Positions 8,576 to 16,831 are shown, counted from the first letter of the stretch. The stretch: DNA of 64,000 nucleotides from Myxococcales bacterium (GCA_020633315.1 JACKDV010000002.1:671896-735895), one strand, 5' to 3'. Notes: generated by a model from the sequence alone, not told the origin. Translations and numbers: made by a program.

Positions 8576-9589
8576 CTAGAAACGCACCCGCAGCCCACCC
8601 AGGGTGGGCTCCACGGCGACCTTGGCCTTCTGGGCGTTGCGCTCGCGCTCCTGGTCGCGCTCGCGGGCCTGCTGGCGATCCTTCTTCTCGCGCACGGCCC
8701 CGGCCACGCGCAAGCCGACGCCCAGCGGCACGACCACGGCTGCGGCGACGAGCGCCCCGAAGGCGATCTGGCCGCTGACGAGGTAGCCGTGCCGGCGTCG
8801 TGCGTCCTCGTCGGCGCTCGCGAGGTTGATCCCCCCGTCGCCGGAGGTGGAGTTGTCGAGGAGCACCCTGTAGGTCAGCCGCGAGAGCAGGCCCGCCACG
8901 CCGGTGGCCAGGGTGAGACCGCCGAGCACGGTGATGGTGGTCCCCGAGATGATCAACCCCTTGGTGGTGCGGCGGCGCTGCGCCCAGGCCAGCTCGTCCT
9001 CGGTGGGACCGCCGGGCTGCACGATGACGGGGCGGTTGGCCTCGGCCTCCTTGCGCTCGTGGACCTCGATCTGGGCGTCGATGGCCTTGAGGATGTTGTC
9101 GATCTCGGTGGGATCGTAGCCCTCGCTCAGGCGCATCCGCTTGTCGTAGTTGCGGAAGAACACCGCGGCCTGGCGCAGGTGGTCGACGTCGGGCTCGACG
9201 TCGTACCACTTCCAGTAGGCCTGCCCGATGTTGAACAGCAGCAGCACCTGCTTGCTCAGCTCCCACGCCCGCTGGAAGCGCTCGATCGCCTCGGGGTACT
9301 TGCCCAGCTCGTACAGATCGCTGCCGTCGCGGTAGGCCTGCTGCGCGTTCTGGCGATCGGCCTCCTCCGGATCGAGGACCAGCTCCGCGGTGGGCAGCGC
9401 GTCGGAGGGCTCGGTCTCCTCGGCGGCCTCGCCCTCGGCCGGCTCCGCGCCGTCGTCCTCGGCGGCCGCGTCGTCCTCGACCGGAGTCGGGCCCGCCGAC
9501 CCGGCCGTGGCCGCGCGAGGCAGGCCCACCGCCAGCAGGGCCGCCGTCGCGACCCACACGCTCGCTCGAGATCCACCCACGGCGCTCAT
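8576..9589 (-). CDS. TPR protein with two membrane segments, exported
   Basis: A 337-residue protein with an N-terminal signal sequence (residues 8-29, ending ATAGSA). A Glu/Ala-rich linker follows. TPR-like helices at about 80-150 (RDGSDLYELGKYPEAIERF) match the tetratricopeptide unit common in myxobacterial periplasmic proteins. Two hydrophobic segments follow at about 215-240 and 275-300. The C-terminal tail is basic, with a charged K/R/E/Q run. The ATG at 9589 overlaps the stop of the upstream lipoprotein gene by four bases, so the two are probably made together. Function unknown; an envelope scaffold or membrane-bound assembly factor is possible. Confidence 0.75.
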   Translation of the reverse strand: MSAVGGSRASVWVATAALLAVGLPRAATAGSAGPTPVEDDAAAEDDGAEPAEGEAAEETEPSDALPTAELVLDPEEADRQNAQQAYRDGSDLYELGKYPEAIERFQRAWELSKQVLLLFNIGQAYWKWYDVEPDVDHLRQAAVFFRNYDKRMRLSEGYDPTEIDNILKAIDAQIEVHERKEAEANRPVIVQPGGPTEDELAWAQRRRTTKGLIISGTTITVLGGLTLATGVAGLLSRLTYRVLLDNSTSGDGGINLASADEDARRRHGYLVSGQIAFGALVAAAVVVPLGVGLRVAGAVREKKDRQQARERDQERERNAQKAKVAVEPTLGGLRVRF

Positions 9590-10401
9590 CCGGCCCCTCC
9601 TCCGCCCAGGCGGCAGCTGTCGCCCTCGGCCAGCGCCCCCTGGCAGGCCTGCTCTCCGGCCACGCACCCGCTGGGCGTGGTCCACAGCGCACCGCCAGGA
9701 CCGAAGATCGTGTCGAAGAAGGCCGCGTCCTCGGCGGTCACGTCGGGGTTGGCGGTGGGGTCGAGGCACAGGCCGAAGTAGTCGTCGCAGGCCATGGGCT
9801 GGGGGCACGCCTGGCACTCGCCCTCGGGCAGCACATCCATGCAGCTGGGCGACTCACAGCTCGCGCACTGCAGCACCACCGTGACCTCCACCGGGCGCGA
9901 GACCACGAAGTCGCCGTCGGGCTTGCCGTCGCCGTCCACGTCGCCCGCGGTGTTGCGCGCCACCGCGAACTGCTCGGTGCGGATCTCGTGGCACAGGTCG
10001 GGCACGCGACCGCAGATGTCCTGGTCGACCACGTAGCCGAAGGTGATCGTGCCCGTCGTCTCGCCCTCGAGCCCCTCGATGAAGGTCCACTGCACCTCGT
10101 CGGAGCCGGGGAAGCTGATCCCGCCGCCCACCACGTTCATGCCGGGCGCGTCGAAGTTGAGATCGACCGGGAAGGCGGAGCCGGGGTGGGCGACCACCGT
10201 GGTCACGTTGCGCGTGACGGCGATCGAGGAGTCGATCGCGGGATCGACCAGCGGCTCCTGCTCGTCACCGCCCGCGATCGTGCCCGCCCCTTGGGCGAGC
10301 ACCTCACCGGGATCCTCGCCCCCCGGATAGGGAGCGAGCAGGGTGCAGCCCCAGCCCAGACCCACGGCCAGCGGAATGGTCAGCGGAGCGGCGCGAGACA
10401 T
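9586..10401 (-). CDS. hypothetical lipoprotein, Cys-rich C-terminus
   Basis: A 271-residue predicted lipoprotein: the hydrophobic leader ends in GWG-C at residue 19. The middle (90-180) looks like a beta-sandwich, with no recognisable family. A C-terminal region from about 180 contains many cysteines (CASCESPSC, CQACPQPMACDDYFGLC), so disulfides are likely. A D-V-D-G-D-G-K-P-D-G segment resembles a calcium-binding loop. It is the first gene of a two-gene unit with the membrane TPR protein. A TATAGG hexamer lies eight bases before the ATG. Confidence 0.75.
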   Translation of the reverse strand: MSRAAPLTIPLAVGLGWGCTLLAPYPGGEDPGEVLAQGAGTIAGGDEQEPLVDPAIDSSIAVTRNVTTVVAHPGSAFPVDLNFDAPGMNVVGGGISFPGSDEVQWTFIEGLEGETTGTITFGYVVDQDICGRVPDLCHEIRTEQFAVARNTAGDVDGDGKPDGDFVVSRPVEVTVVLQCASCESPSCMDVLPEGECQACPQPMACDDYFGLCLDPTANPDVTAEDAAFFDTIFGPGGALWTTPSGCVAGEQACQGALAEGDSCRLGGGGAG

Positions 10402-10409
10402 TCCCGCTT

Positions 10410-10415
10410 CCTATA
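10410..10415 (-). promoter_or_regulatory. -10-like hexamer TATAGG before a start codon
   Basis: Read on the minus strand, TATAGG lies eight bases upstream of the ATG at 10401. If this is the -10 element, the transcript would begin at or within a few bases of the start codon. It belongs to a set of similar boxes described in the findings. Confidence 0.4.
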
Positions 10416-10570
10416 TCAGGGCGCCCTCGCGATGGTCGAGCACCGTTACGAGCCGCGTGCGCTCCAGCGCCTTGTGCGCTCGCCCGCGCGTGCACCCGAG
10501 GGTCGGTGGATGGGTCGGGCGATCCCTTGGCGGATCGCCCCCCGTGTGGCTTCATGGTCACGCCGTCCCC

Positions 10571-11071
10571 ATGAGCGCCCACGATTCCAACGACTCCTCC
10601 CCTGTCGGCGCTGCCGTCGACCTCGGCTTCCGCACCGCCTACAAGGTCGCGCACCGCATGCTGCGGGCGTACTGGTCGGTCCGCAAGCCCAACACCCACG
10701 GGGCCCTGGTCGCCGTGTGGCACGACGGCAAGATCATGATCATCAAGAACTCGTACCGGCACCACTACACGCTGCCGGGCGGGTACGTGCGCTCGGGTGA
10801 GTCGGCGGCCGCGGCCGCGCAGCGCGAGCTCATCGAGGAGGTCGACCTGCGGGTGCCCATCGACCGGCTCCGCGAGGTCTACAGCCGCACCCACGACTTC
10901 GAGAACCGCAACGACCGGGTGACGATCGTCGAGGTGGAGGTCGAGCAGCCCCCGCGCTTCCAGGTGGACAACCGCGAGGTGGTGTGGGCGGGCTTCGAGA
11001 CCCCCGAGCAGGTGCTCCGTCGGCCGATCGTGCCGCACCTCGAGGAGTACCTGCGCGAGCGCGAGGGCTGA
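10571..11071 (+). CDS. NUDIX hydrolase
   Basis: A 166-residue NUDIX-fold protein that would hydrolyse a nucleoside diphosphate linked to another moiety. The NUDIX box runs from G71 to L93: GX5E is present (G71, E77), followed by RELIEE at 85-90. The Gly of the REUXEEXGU consensus is Asp here (E-V-D-L). ATG 10571 is chosen because the domain starts close to it and coding bias is poor upstream. It is a single-gene unit with a strong terminator. The substrate cannot be told from the sequence; sequences with the box in this central position include ADP-ribose and ADP-sugar hydrolases. Confidence 0.85.
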   Translation: MSAHDSNDSSPVGAAVDLGFRTAYKVAHRMLRAYWSVRKPNTHGALVAVWHDGKIMIIKNSYRHHYTLPGGYVRSGESAAAAAQRELIEEVDLRVPIDRLREVYSRTHDFENRNDRVTIVEVEVEQPPRFQVDNREVVWAGFETPEQVLRRPIVPHLEEYLREREG

Positions 11072-11098
11072 GCGCGCTCGATCGCCAGACACGAGAAA

Positions 11099-11122
11099 GC
11101 CCGGGCTCTCGCGAGCCCGGGC
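11099..11122 (+). terminator. strong hairpin after the NUDIX gene
   Basis: GCCCGGGCTC and GAGCCCGGGC form a perfect 10-bp stem with a TCGC loop, 27 bases after the stop codon. It is preceded by AAA and followed by CTTCCC rather than a T-run. Confidence 0.7.
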
Positions 11123-11888
11123 CTTCCCGAAGTACGGAGTGACGGACCAGGAGCACGCCCCCGATGCACCGATTATCGGGGACGGGCAGGCACCTCATTG
11201 CAGTCTCAAGCCAAGCGAATGCCAAGGAGTCACCACCACCAAGCGTCTACCAGTTTTTTCCAACCAACCAAGCTCAAGCCAAGGAGTAGGCAGCCAGGAG
11301 ATCCAGCCGAAGGAAATCATGGCGGGCCGTCGGCGGCGGGACGGGGGAAGTGCCGCCGGGGCCCGCGGTCGCGAGCGGCCCGCGGGGGACGAGCCATCAC
11401 GACGAGGGGGGAGGGATCAGGGGAAGGAAGGTGAAGCGCAAGCCAAGGTCTAGAAAGGAAAGTGACAGTCCAAGCTATGCGTCGTCAGTCCAAGCCAAGT
11501 CGAGCTACCAAGCCAAGCGATCAAGCCAAGTGCGAATCGAGAAGGTTTGCCAGGGTTGGAGCGAGTCGTCCGTCTTCGTCGGACGTCTCCCTGTTGTGCA
11601 GTCACCGTGCCATCCCGTCACTTTACGAGATCATTACGGAAATCTCGGAGCCCTCGCGGGGTCTCCGCGATCGGGTCCCTGGAGCATGACGCAAACGTCC
11701 GAATCACCCCCCGCATCTGCGTCATCCCCTGACATCGATGTCGCACCGCGAGCGAGCGGGCTGTCGCGCCCGCGGGCGATCCCGGGACACATCGTCCCGT
11801 CGGCCGCGTTCGACGTGGCGCTCGCCGCTTCGATTCGAGCCGGCGAGCGCGAGTCCGTGGAGGCATCGGCGAGCTCGACCCGCCGCGC
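11123..11888. other. long noncoding stretch with CAAGCCAAG repeats
   Basis: About 770 bp between the convergent NUDIX and steroid reductase genes, visibly poorer in GC than its surroundings. The left part (11207-11530) carries six CAAGCCAAG copies. The right part contains an 8-bp inverted repeat ATGACGCA / TGCGTCAT (11686-11725), a CGAGAT / ATCTCG pair (11626-11647) and a 12-bp palindrome GACATCGATGTC (11731-11742). Short open frames exist on the plus strand but have no coding bias. A noncoding RNA or a decayed insertion is possible. Confidence 0.5.
11207..11530 (+). repeat. six copies of CAAGCCAAG
   Basis: Exact copies start at 11207, 11275, 11439, 11491, 11509 and 11522. Related pieces surround them: CAGTCCAAGC occurs twice (near 11466 and 11487), and CAACCAACCAAGC lies just before the second copy. 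All copies are in the same direction, with irregular spacing of 68, 164, 52, 18 and 13 bases. The motif is half A/T-rich and stands out in this GC-rich DNA. Confidence 0.8.
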
Positions 11889-12653
11889 TCACAGTAGGTA
11901 GGGGATGACCGCGCGCCGACGTCGTGGGTAGTCGGGGAAGGTCCGCTGATACCAGCGATGATGCGAGACCGCGCGCGGCACGAGGTTGGCCGCGGTGAAG
12001 GCCGCGAAGGCCATGCCCGCGGGCGACCAGGTGAGCATGGCCCAGCCCACCCACTGCACGAGCTCGCCGAAGTAGTTGGGGCACGAGACCTCCTCGTAGA
12101 GGCCCCCGCGCGGGATCGAGTAGCCGGTCTCGCCGGGCTTGCGCAGGCGTCGGAGCTGGATGTCGGCCCAGCGGTTGATCACGTAGCCGGTGACGTACAG
12201 CAGGGTGCCGTAGAGGAAGCGGAAGCTCAGCAGCCAGCCCAGCGCGTAGGCGGGCCCCAGCGCGCTCAGCCAGCGCGCGTTGATGTAGCTGTTGATGGTG
12301 TTGAAGACCACCGCCATGAGCATCACCAGCACCGGCATGCGCTGCCCCGGGCGGCTGCGCTTGGTGAGCGGGTACACGAAGGCGCGGTGCAGGTAGTGGA
12401 GCTGCCACAGGCCCAGCATCAACAGCGGCACCGGGTCGAAGGCCCGGGGCCCCTGGAAGTAGACCCACGCGAACAGCAGCGAGGACGGGGCCTCCATCAC
12501 CACCCAGCCCACGCGCTCGTCGACGGTGGGGCCCCAGCCGCCCCGCGAGTGTCGGCCGTAGGGCGCGCTCACGCGGCCGAGCACGGCGAACACCACCCCC
12601 GCCAGCGCGAACACGGTCAGGACGAGCAGGTGGTGGATCTCGGGCTCGGTCAT
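11889..12653 (-). CDS. steroid 5-alpha-reductase (SRD5A family)
   Basis: A 254-residue polytopic membrane protein that closely resembles animal 3-oxo-5-alpha-steroid 4-dehydrogenases over its whole length. Shared blocks: YGRHS near residue 32, WVVMEAPS (E54), LHYLHR (Y87), LRKPGETGY-x-IPRGGL, P-NYFGE and HH-x-WY near the C-terminus, ending in IPYLL. E54 and Y87 match the catalytic Glu57/Tyr91 pair of human SRD5A2. The family uses NADPH to reduce the delta-4 double bond of 3-oxo-steroids. About seven hydrophobic segments are visible. It is separated by six bases from the K+ channel gene upstream, so the two probably share a transcript. A related enoyl- or polyprenol-reductase is less likely given these matches. 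Confidence 0.88.
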   Translation of the reverse strand: MTEPEIHHLLVLTVFALAGVVFAVLGRVSAPYGRHSRGGWGPTVDERVGWVVMEAPSSLLFAWVYFQGPRAFDPVPLLMLGLWQLHYLHRAFVYPLTKRSRPGQRMPVLVMLMAVVFNTINSYINARWLSALGPAYALGWLLSFRFLYGTLLYVTGYVINRWADIQLRRLRKPGETGYSIPRGGLYEEVSCPNYFGELVQWVGWAMLTWSPAGMAFAAFTAANLVPRAVSHHRWYQRTFPDYPRRRRAVIPYLL

Positions 12654-12659
12654 GGAGGC

Positions 12660-13550
12660 TCAGTCGACGGCAGAGCCGCACACGTAGCAGAAATTGGCAC
12701 CGGTGGGGTGATCCTTGGCCCCGCAGGCGTGGCACACCGCGACGTCGTCCTCGTCGCCGGGCTCGGCCGCGCCTGCGCTCACAGGGGCGCTGCCGTCGGT
12801 GGCGTGGCTGACGATCTCGGCCGAGACGATGCCGGTGGGCACGGCCAGGATGCCGTAGCCGGTCACCATCAGGATCGCCGCCATGAACTGGCCGAGCTCG
12901 GTCCTCGGCGCGATGTCGCCGTAGCCCACCGTGGTCATGGTGACGATCGCCCAGTACATCGCCCGCGGGATGCTGGTGAAGCCGGCCTCCTCGCCCTCGA
13001 TGAGGTACATCGCCGCCCCGATCACCAGCGCGATGATCATCACCGCGCCGAGGAACACCGAGATCTTGGGCAGGCTCTGGCGCACCGCCGTCATCAGCGA
13101 GTGGGCCTCGCCCATCAGCCGCACCGCCTTGAGCACCCGGAACACCCGCAGCAGCCGCAGCGCGCGGATGACCAGCAGCGAGTGCATGCCCGTGAACACC
13201 AGGCTCAGGTAGGTGGGCAGCAGCGCCAGCAGGTCGATGACCCCGAAGAACGAGCGCATGTAGCGGAACGGGCGCCGGGCGCAGTAGATCCGCAGGCCGT
13301 ACTCGATGGAGAACAGGGTGGTGTAGACCCACTCGAGCACGCGCAGCAGCGAGCCGTAGCTCTCGGCCACGCCCTGCACGCTCTCGACCGCGACGGTGAA
13401 GACGCTCGCGATGATGAGCCACAGCAAGACGACGTCGAACAGCTTCCCCGCCGGCGTCTCCGCCTCGAAGATCACGATGTACATGCGATCGCGCAGCGAC
13501 CGCGGATCGAGGCCAGGGGGCGGCGGTTCGGACGGGGGCGCGTCGGCCAT
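12660..13550 (-). CDS. voltage-gated K+ channel with C-terminal zinc ribbon
   Basis: A 296-residue Kv-type channel with six membrane segments. The S4 voltage sensor, residues 129-144, has Arg/Lys at every third position (R-A-L-R-L-L-R-V-F-R-V-L-K). The selectivity filter TTVGYGD is at 206-212. The cytoplasmic C-terminus carries CHACG...CYVCG, a zinc-ribbon-like knuckle, just before the end; this is not usual for bacterial Kv channels. ATG 13550 is chosen since it begins the conserved part; a TATGCT box lies 14 bases upstream. It is followed six bases later by the steroid reductase gene. Confidence 0.88.
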   Translation of the reverse strand: MADAPPSEPPPPGLDPRSLRDRMYIVIFEAETPAGKLFDVVLLWLIIASVFTVAVESVQGVAESYGSLLRVLEWVYTTLFSIEYGLRIYCARRPFRYMRSFFGVIDLLALLPTYLSLVFTGMHSLLVIRALRLLRVFRVLKAVRLMGEAHSLMTAVRQSLPKISVFLGAVMIIALVIGAAMYLIEGEEAGFTSIPRAMYWAIVTMTTVGYGDIAPRTELGQFMAAILMVTGYGILAVPTGIVSAEIVSHATDGSAPVSAGAAEPGDEDDVAVCHACGAKDHPTGANFCYVCGSAVD

Positions 13551-13695
13551 CGGCAGGGCGAGCCAGCATAGCAAGCCGCGTGCGCCCCGGGCTCGGCCCC
13601 GCGTGCCCCGGCGCGCACGGCCTTGCACGCCGCCGGTGACGGAACCATGACGAAGTTGGACGGAGCGATGACCCACGGGAACGCCGTCCGGGGCC

Positions 13696-14634
13696 ATGCT
13701 GGCCGTGATGAAGCTGCTCGAGATACCTCCGGCTCCGCCCGTGCGGCAGAGCGGTCGTCGCTCCCGAACCTGGCGTGACTACGAGTGGAAGGGGATGGGT
13801 CCCTTCCTGCTCGTCCAGGCCATGGGCATCGGAGGAGCCATCGCCGGCATCGTGATGGAGGCCCCGGCCTCGGTCTGGATCCTCGCGGTGGTCCTCTACT
13901 GGGTGCGGATGTTCGGCATCACCGGTGGCTACCACCGCTACTTCTCGCACCGCACCTTCAAGACGGGGCGCGTGTTCCAGTTCCTGCTGGCCTTCCTCGC
14001 CATGAGCACCTCGCAGCGCGGCGTGCTGTGGTGGGCCGCGCACCACCGCGACCACCACCGCTACTCCGACGGCGAGCGTGACGTGCACTCGCCGGTGCGC
14101 TGGGGCTTCTGGCACTCGCACGCGGGCTGGGTCTACGACCACAACGACGAGTTCGACTGGGGCCGGGTCAAGGACCTCGCCCGCTACCCCGAGCTGGTGA
14201 TCCTCGAGAAGCTGTGGCTGCTCCCGCCGGTCTTGCTGGGCCTGGGGTGCTTCCTCGCGCTGGGCTGGTGGGGCCTGTTCATCGGCTTCATGTTCAGCAC
14301 CACGCTGACCTGGCACGGGACCTTCACCATCAACTCGCTGGCCCACGTGTGGGGCAAGCGTCGGTACGCGACCACCGACGACAGCCGCAACAACTGGGTG
14401 CTCGCGCTCATCACCATGGGCGAGGGCTGGCACAACAACCATCACCACCACATGGCGTCGTGCCGCCAGGGCTTCTTCTGGTGGGAGATCGACGTCACCT
14501 ACTACATCCTGCGGGCGCTCGCGCTGGTGGGCGTGGTCTGGGACATCCGCGAGCCGTCGCGTCGGGTCTACGAGGCCGGGCCGCAGCCGCAGCAGAACGC
14601 CGAGCTGCTGCCCTCGCAGCAGCGGGCCGCCTGA
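13696..14634 (+). CDS. acyl-CoA (delta-9 type) fatty acid desaturase
   Basis: A 312-residue membrane di-iron desaturase. The three His boxes are HRYFSH (80-85), HHRDHH (116-121) and HNNHH (246-250), and a fourth ligand-type motif NSLAH is near 213. This is the pattern of the stearoyl-CoA desaturase group, which inserts a double bond into saturated acyl chains using O2. Hydrophobic segments flank the boxes. The start could instead be the ATG at 13708. It is divergent from the K+ channel/steroid reductase pair. The C-terminal tail is Gln/Ala-rich and nonconserved. Confidence 0.9.
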   Translation: MLAVMKLLEIPPAPPVRQSGRRSRTWRDYEWKGMGPFLLVQAMGIGGAIAGIVMEAPASVWILAVVLYWVRMFGITGGYHRYFSHRTFKTGRVFQFLLAFLAMSTSQRGVLWWAAHHRDHHRYSDGERDVHSPVRWGFWHSHAGWVYDHNDEFDWGRVKDLARYPELVILEKLWLLPPVLLGLGCFLALGWWGLFIGFMFSTTLTWHGTFTINSLAHVWGKRRYATTDDSRNNWVLALITMGEGWHNNHHHHMASCRQGFFWWEIDVTYYILRALALVGVVWDIREPSRRVYEAGPQPQQNAELLPSQQRAA

Positions 14635-14666
14635 GCCAACGCGCCCTGCATCGGGGCTCCACCGGA

Positions 14667-14690
14667 GGGCTCGCGCCATGGCGCGGGCCC
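14667..14690. terminator. possible hairpin between convergent genes
   Basis: GGGC...GCCC flanks the self-complementary GCGCCATGGCGC, with two mismatched bases on each side. It lies 33 bases after the desaturase stop and faces the Mini-RNase III gene. The inner palindrome has no loop, so the case is weak. Confidence 0.3.
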
Positions 14691-14802
14691 TTCGCGCGTT
14701 CGAAGGCGGGGCTCGGTGCGAGCGCTGGCCGGGATGCTCGTCCGGCTCTGCCCTACACGGCTCGCGTGACCACGGCTCGCTGCGCTCGCCTCCCTCGGGG
14801 AT

Positions 14803-15234
14803 TCACCCTCGCCGCGGTCGCCTGGCATCCGCGGCCAGGGCGTCGGTGATCGCCTCGTCGAGGAGCGGCCCGAGCAGCGCGTCGAAGCGCGCGCGACCCG
14901 AGACCTCGTCGATGCACCACCCCGCAATCAGCGCTTCGAGACCGGTCGCGGCCCGGTACTCGCGAGTGCTCCGGCCCTTGCCCCTCCGCGCGGCCGGTGG
15001 AGCCGCGTTGCGTCCTCGCTGCACCAACGCCAGCTCGTCGGCTCGAAGCTCGGGGAGGATCCGCTCGAGCAATCGCGCCTGCGCCTCGGCCCGAACGATG
15101 CGCGATTTCATGGAGTCGAGACGATCGGTGGAGAAGTCTCCGCGTCGAGCCAGGCGAAACCTGACCTCGCGCTCGAACTCCACGTCCCCCAGCCAGGCGA
15201 GCGTGCGGACCGAGCGTTGGCGCAGATCGATCAT
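14803..15234 (-). CDS. mrnC: Mini-RNase III
   Basis: A 143-residue protein made of the RNase III catalytic domain alone, without a double-stranded RNA-binding domain. The signature LGDVEFEREVR (D17, E21) near the N-terminus matches the catalytic motif GD-x-x-x-E of Mini-III. The helix with RIVRAEAQARLL, the RGRNA motif and R-x-x-TGLEALIAGW follow in the family's order. In Firmicutes, Mini-III trims 23S rRNA ends; here that role is inferred. A TAGCAT box lies seven bases before the ATG, suggesting a leaderless transcript. It is divergent from the FHA-TPR gene. Confidence 0.88.
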   Translation of the reverse strand: MIDLRQRSVRTLAWLGDVEFEREVRFRLARRGDFSTDRLDSMKSRIVRAEAQARLLERILPELRADELALVQRGRNAAPPAARRGKGRSTREYRAATGLEALIAGWCIDEVSGRARFDALLGPLLDEAITDALAADARRPRRG

Positions 15235-15241
15235 GCGGCGG

Positions 15242-15247
15242 ATGCTA
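15242..15247 (-). promoter_or_regulatory. -10-like hexamer TAGCAT before mrnC
   Basis: On the minus strand TAGCAT sits seven bases upstream of the start codon. It is one of the short-gap boxes discussed in the findings. Confidence 0.4.
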
Positions 15248-15313
15248 CCGCCCCGCCAATCGCGCTACCCATTTCGGGACGATCGCTGCAATCAATTCCC
15301 AATCCGGGCCAGG

Positions 15314-15319
15314 TATTCT
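15314..15319 (+). promoter_or_regulatory. -10-like hexamer TATTCT before the FHA-TPR gene
   Basis: TATTCT lies eight bases before the ATG at 15328. No ribosome site separates the two, consistent with a leaderless message. Confidence 0.4.
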
Positions 15320-15327
15320 GCTGTGGC

Positions 15328-16431
15328 ATGGGGGATTCTGCACGGGTGAAGGGTGGGTTCGACGAGGTCACGCTCGTCCAGCGGACGAAGTCCAAGCGCG
15401 AGGGCCCGCGCAAGGGACCGGCGTTCCTCACCGTGCTCACCGGCGACTCGGTGGGGACGGTGTTCGAGCTGCGCATGGGCGAGACGCTGATCGGGCGCGT
15501 GTTCGGGGTGGACGTGCTGCTCGGTGACGACGGGGTGTCACGACAGCACGCCAAGATCATCCGCGAGGAGGACGGCAGCGCCAAGCTGGTCGACCTCGAC
15601 TCGACCAACGGCACCTACCTCAACGGCCGCCGGATCCACGCCGAGGGGCTGCGCGAAGGCGACCGGATCCGCGTGGGGCAATCGGCGACCCTCGACTTCC
15701 GCTACAGCTACCGCGACTCGAGCGTGCTCGAGATGCTGCCCGGCGGGAGCAAGGCCATCGGCGCGCGAGCGGGCCGCGGCCGCGCCCCGACCGAGCCCGA
15801 CCCCCATGCTCGCGAGGCCGAGCCCGACACCCCGGTCCCGCTCACGCGGGACTCCTCGGACAAGCTCAACGACAGCTACGACAACCTCGCCGCCACCCTC
15901 GACAGCCTGGGCAAGGTGTACGCCAAGCAGGGCAAGCTCGACGACGCGATCTCGGCCTACCGGCGCACGCTGGAGATCCGCGAGATGAAGTTCGGCAAGG
16001 AGCACCCGGCGGTCGCCTCGATCCTCGACGCGCTGGGGACCGCCCTGCAGGACGCGGGCGAGCCCGACACCGCGCTCGACTGCCACCGGCGCGCGCTGGC
16101 GATCTACGAGTCGCAGTCGCGCCGCCCCCCGCGGGAGACCGGGCACGTGCTCGCCCAGCTCGGCCGCTGCCAGCTCGCGCTCGGCCAGGCCCCCGCCGCG
16201 CTGGGCTCCCTCGAGCGCGCCCACGCCATGCTGCGCTCGCACGGAGCCACCTCGGCCGAGCTGGCCCGGGTGCGCTTCACCATGGCCAAGACCCTGCATA
16301 CCCTCGACCGCGACGAGGATCGACGGCTCGACCTGGCCATGCTCGCCCGCGACGCGTTCGCGGCCGGGGGCAACGGCACCCGAGAGCTCTACGCCGAGGT
16401 CGTGGACTGGCTGGCGCAATTCGGGGTGTAG
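15328..16431 (+). CDS. FHA-domain protein with TPR repeats
   Basis: A 367-residue cytoplasmic protein. The FHA domain spans about residues 30-120 and has its phosphothreonine-binding residues: LIGR, SRQH and STNGTYLNG. A charged, low-complexity linker follows, then three or so TPR units (about 190-330) of the kinesin-light-chain type (LDSLGKVYAKQGKLDDAISAY). FHA domains read phospho-Thr, so this protein is a likely reader for the Ser/Thr kinases of the cell, with the TPR part recruiting a partner. ATG 15328 is preferred over the upstream start at 15217, which would overlap the Mini-RNase III promoter. No obvious operon partner. Confidence 0.88.
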   Translation: MGDSARVKGGFDEVTLVQRTKSKREGPRKGPAFLTVLTGDSVGTVFELRMGETLIGRVFGVDVLLGDDGVSRQHAKIIREEDGSAKLVDLDSTNGTYLNGRRIHAEGLREGDRIRVGQSATLDFRYSYRDSSVLEMLPGGSKAIGARAGRGRAPTEPDPHAREAEPDTPVPLTRDSSDKLNDSYDNLAATLDSLGKVYAKQGKLDDAISAYRRTLEIREMKFGKEHPAVASILDALGTALQDAGEPDTALDCHRRALAIYESQSRRPPRETGHVLAQLGRCQLALGQAPAALGSLERAHAMLRSHGATSAELARVRFTMAKTLHTLDRDEDRRLDLAMLARDAFAAGGNGTRELYAEVVDWLAQFGV

Positions 16432-16831
16432 CCGCGCCCCCGCCCCCGTCCCCCGTACCCTCCGCGGCGGCCCGCCCTTGCTCCCGTGCCGCTTGGGCCC
16501 GAGCAGGCGGTGCTCCTGATATGGTGACGTCTCGGGATCCCCCCGTGGGGCTCTCCTTGCTCCCTGGGCTGGAGCCTACCCATGGCGTTCGACGCCTCTC
16601 GCACCCGCGTCCCCGAGCTCGATCCTGCTCGCCACCCTCGCGCTGCGCGGCGGCCCCGAGGACGAGCCCATCCCCAGCACCACCGACCCCTACGCCAACT
16701 CGGCCATGCAGATCCGCATCGGGCACAACGTGGGCTGTAAGGCGGGGGCGGCCGTGCGGTTGTGGTCGTGGCCGCCTGCCGCTTCCCGCGAATGCTCCTG
16801 GCGTGGGTCGTGGGGGCGTCGAGGTCCCCTC
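16432..16831 (+). other. intergenic region with a remnant of a secreted-protein domain
   Basis: The 400 bp hold no complete gene. At 16705-16733 a 29-bp stretch differs at one position from 25296-25324 in the nine-repeat Cys-rich lipoprotein gene. In the corresponding frame the flanking codons read DPYANSA-MQIRIGHNV, against YTNPN-MQIRIGHNV there. The frame then runs into unrelated sequence up to the next gene. This looks like the decayed end of a paralogous gene. Confidence 0.5.

Noticed and set aside
11139..11453. 104-codon frame in the CAAGCCAAG region
   Set aside because: No coding bias, no ribosome site and no recognisable protein feature; the repeats run through it out of phase.
11722..14679. 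985-codon minus-strand frame
   Set aside because: Runs across the steroid reductase, K+ channel and desaturase genes in the wrong frame or strand.
15322..15340. Sigma-54 promoter (TGGCA near the FHA gene start)
   Set aside because: The GG and GC elements are not at the required 10-base spacing and the site overlaps the start codon.
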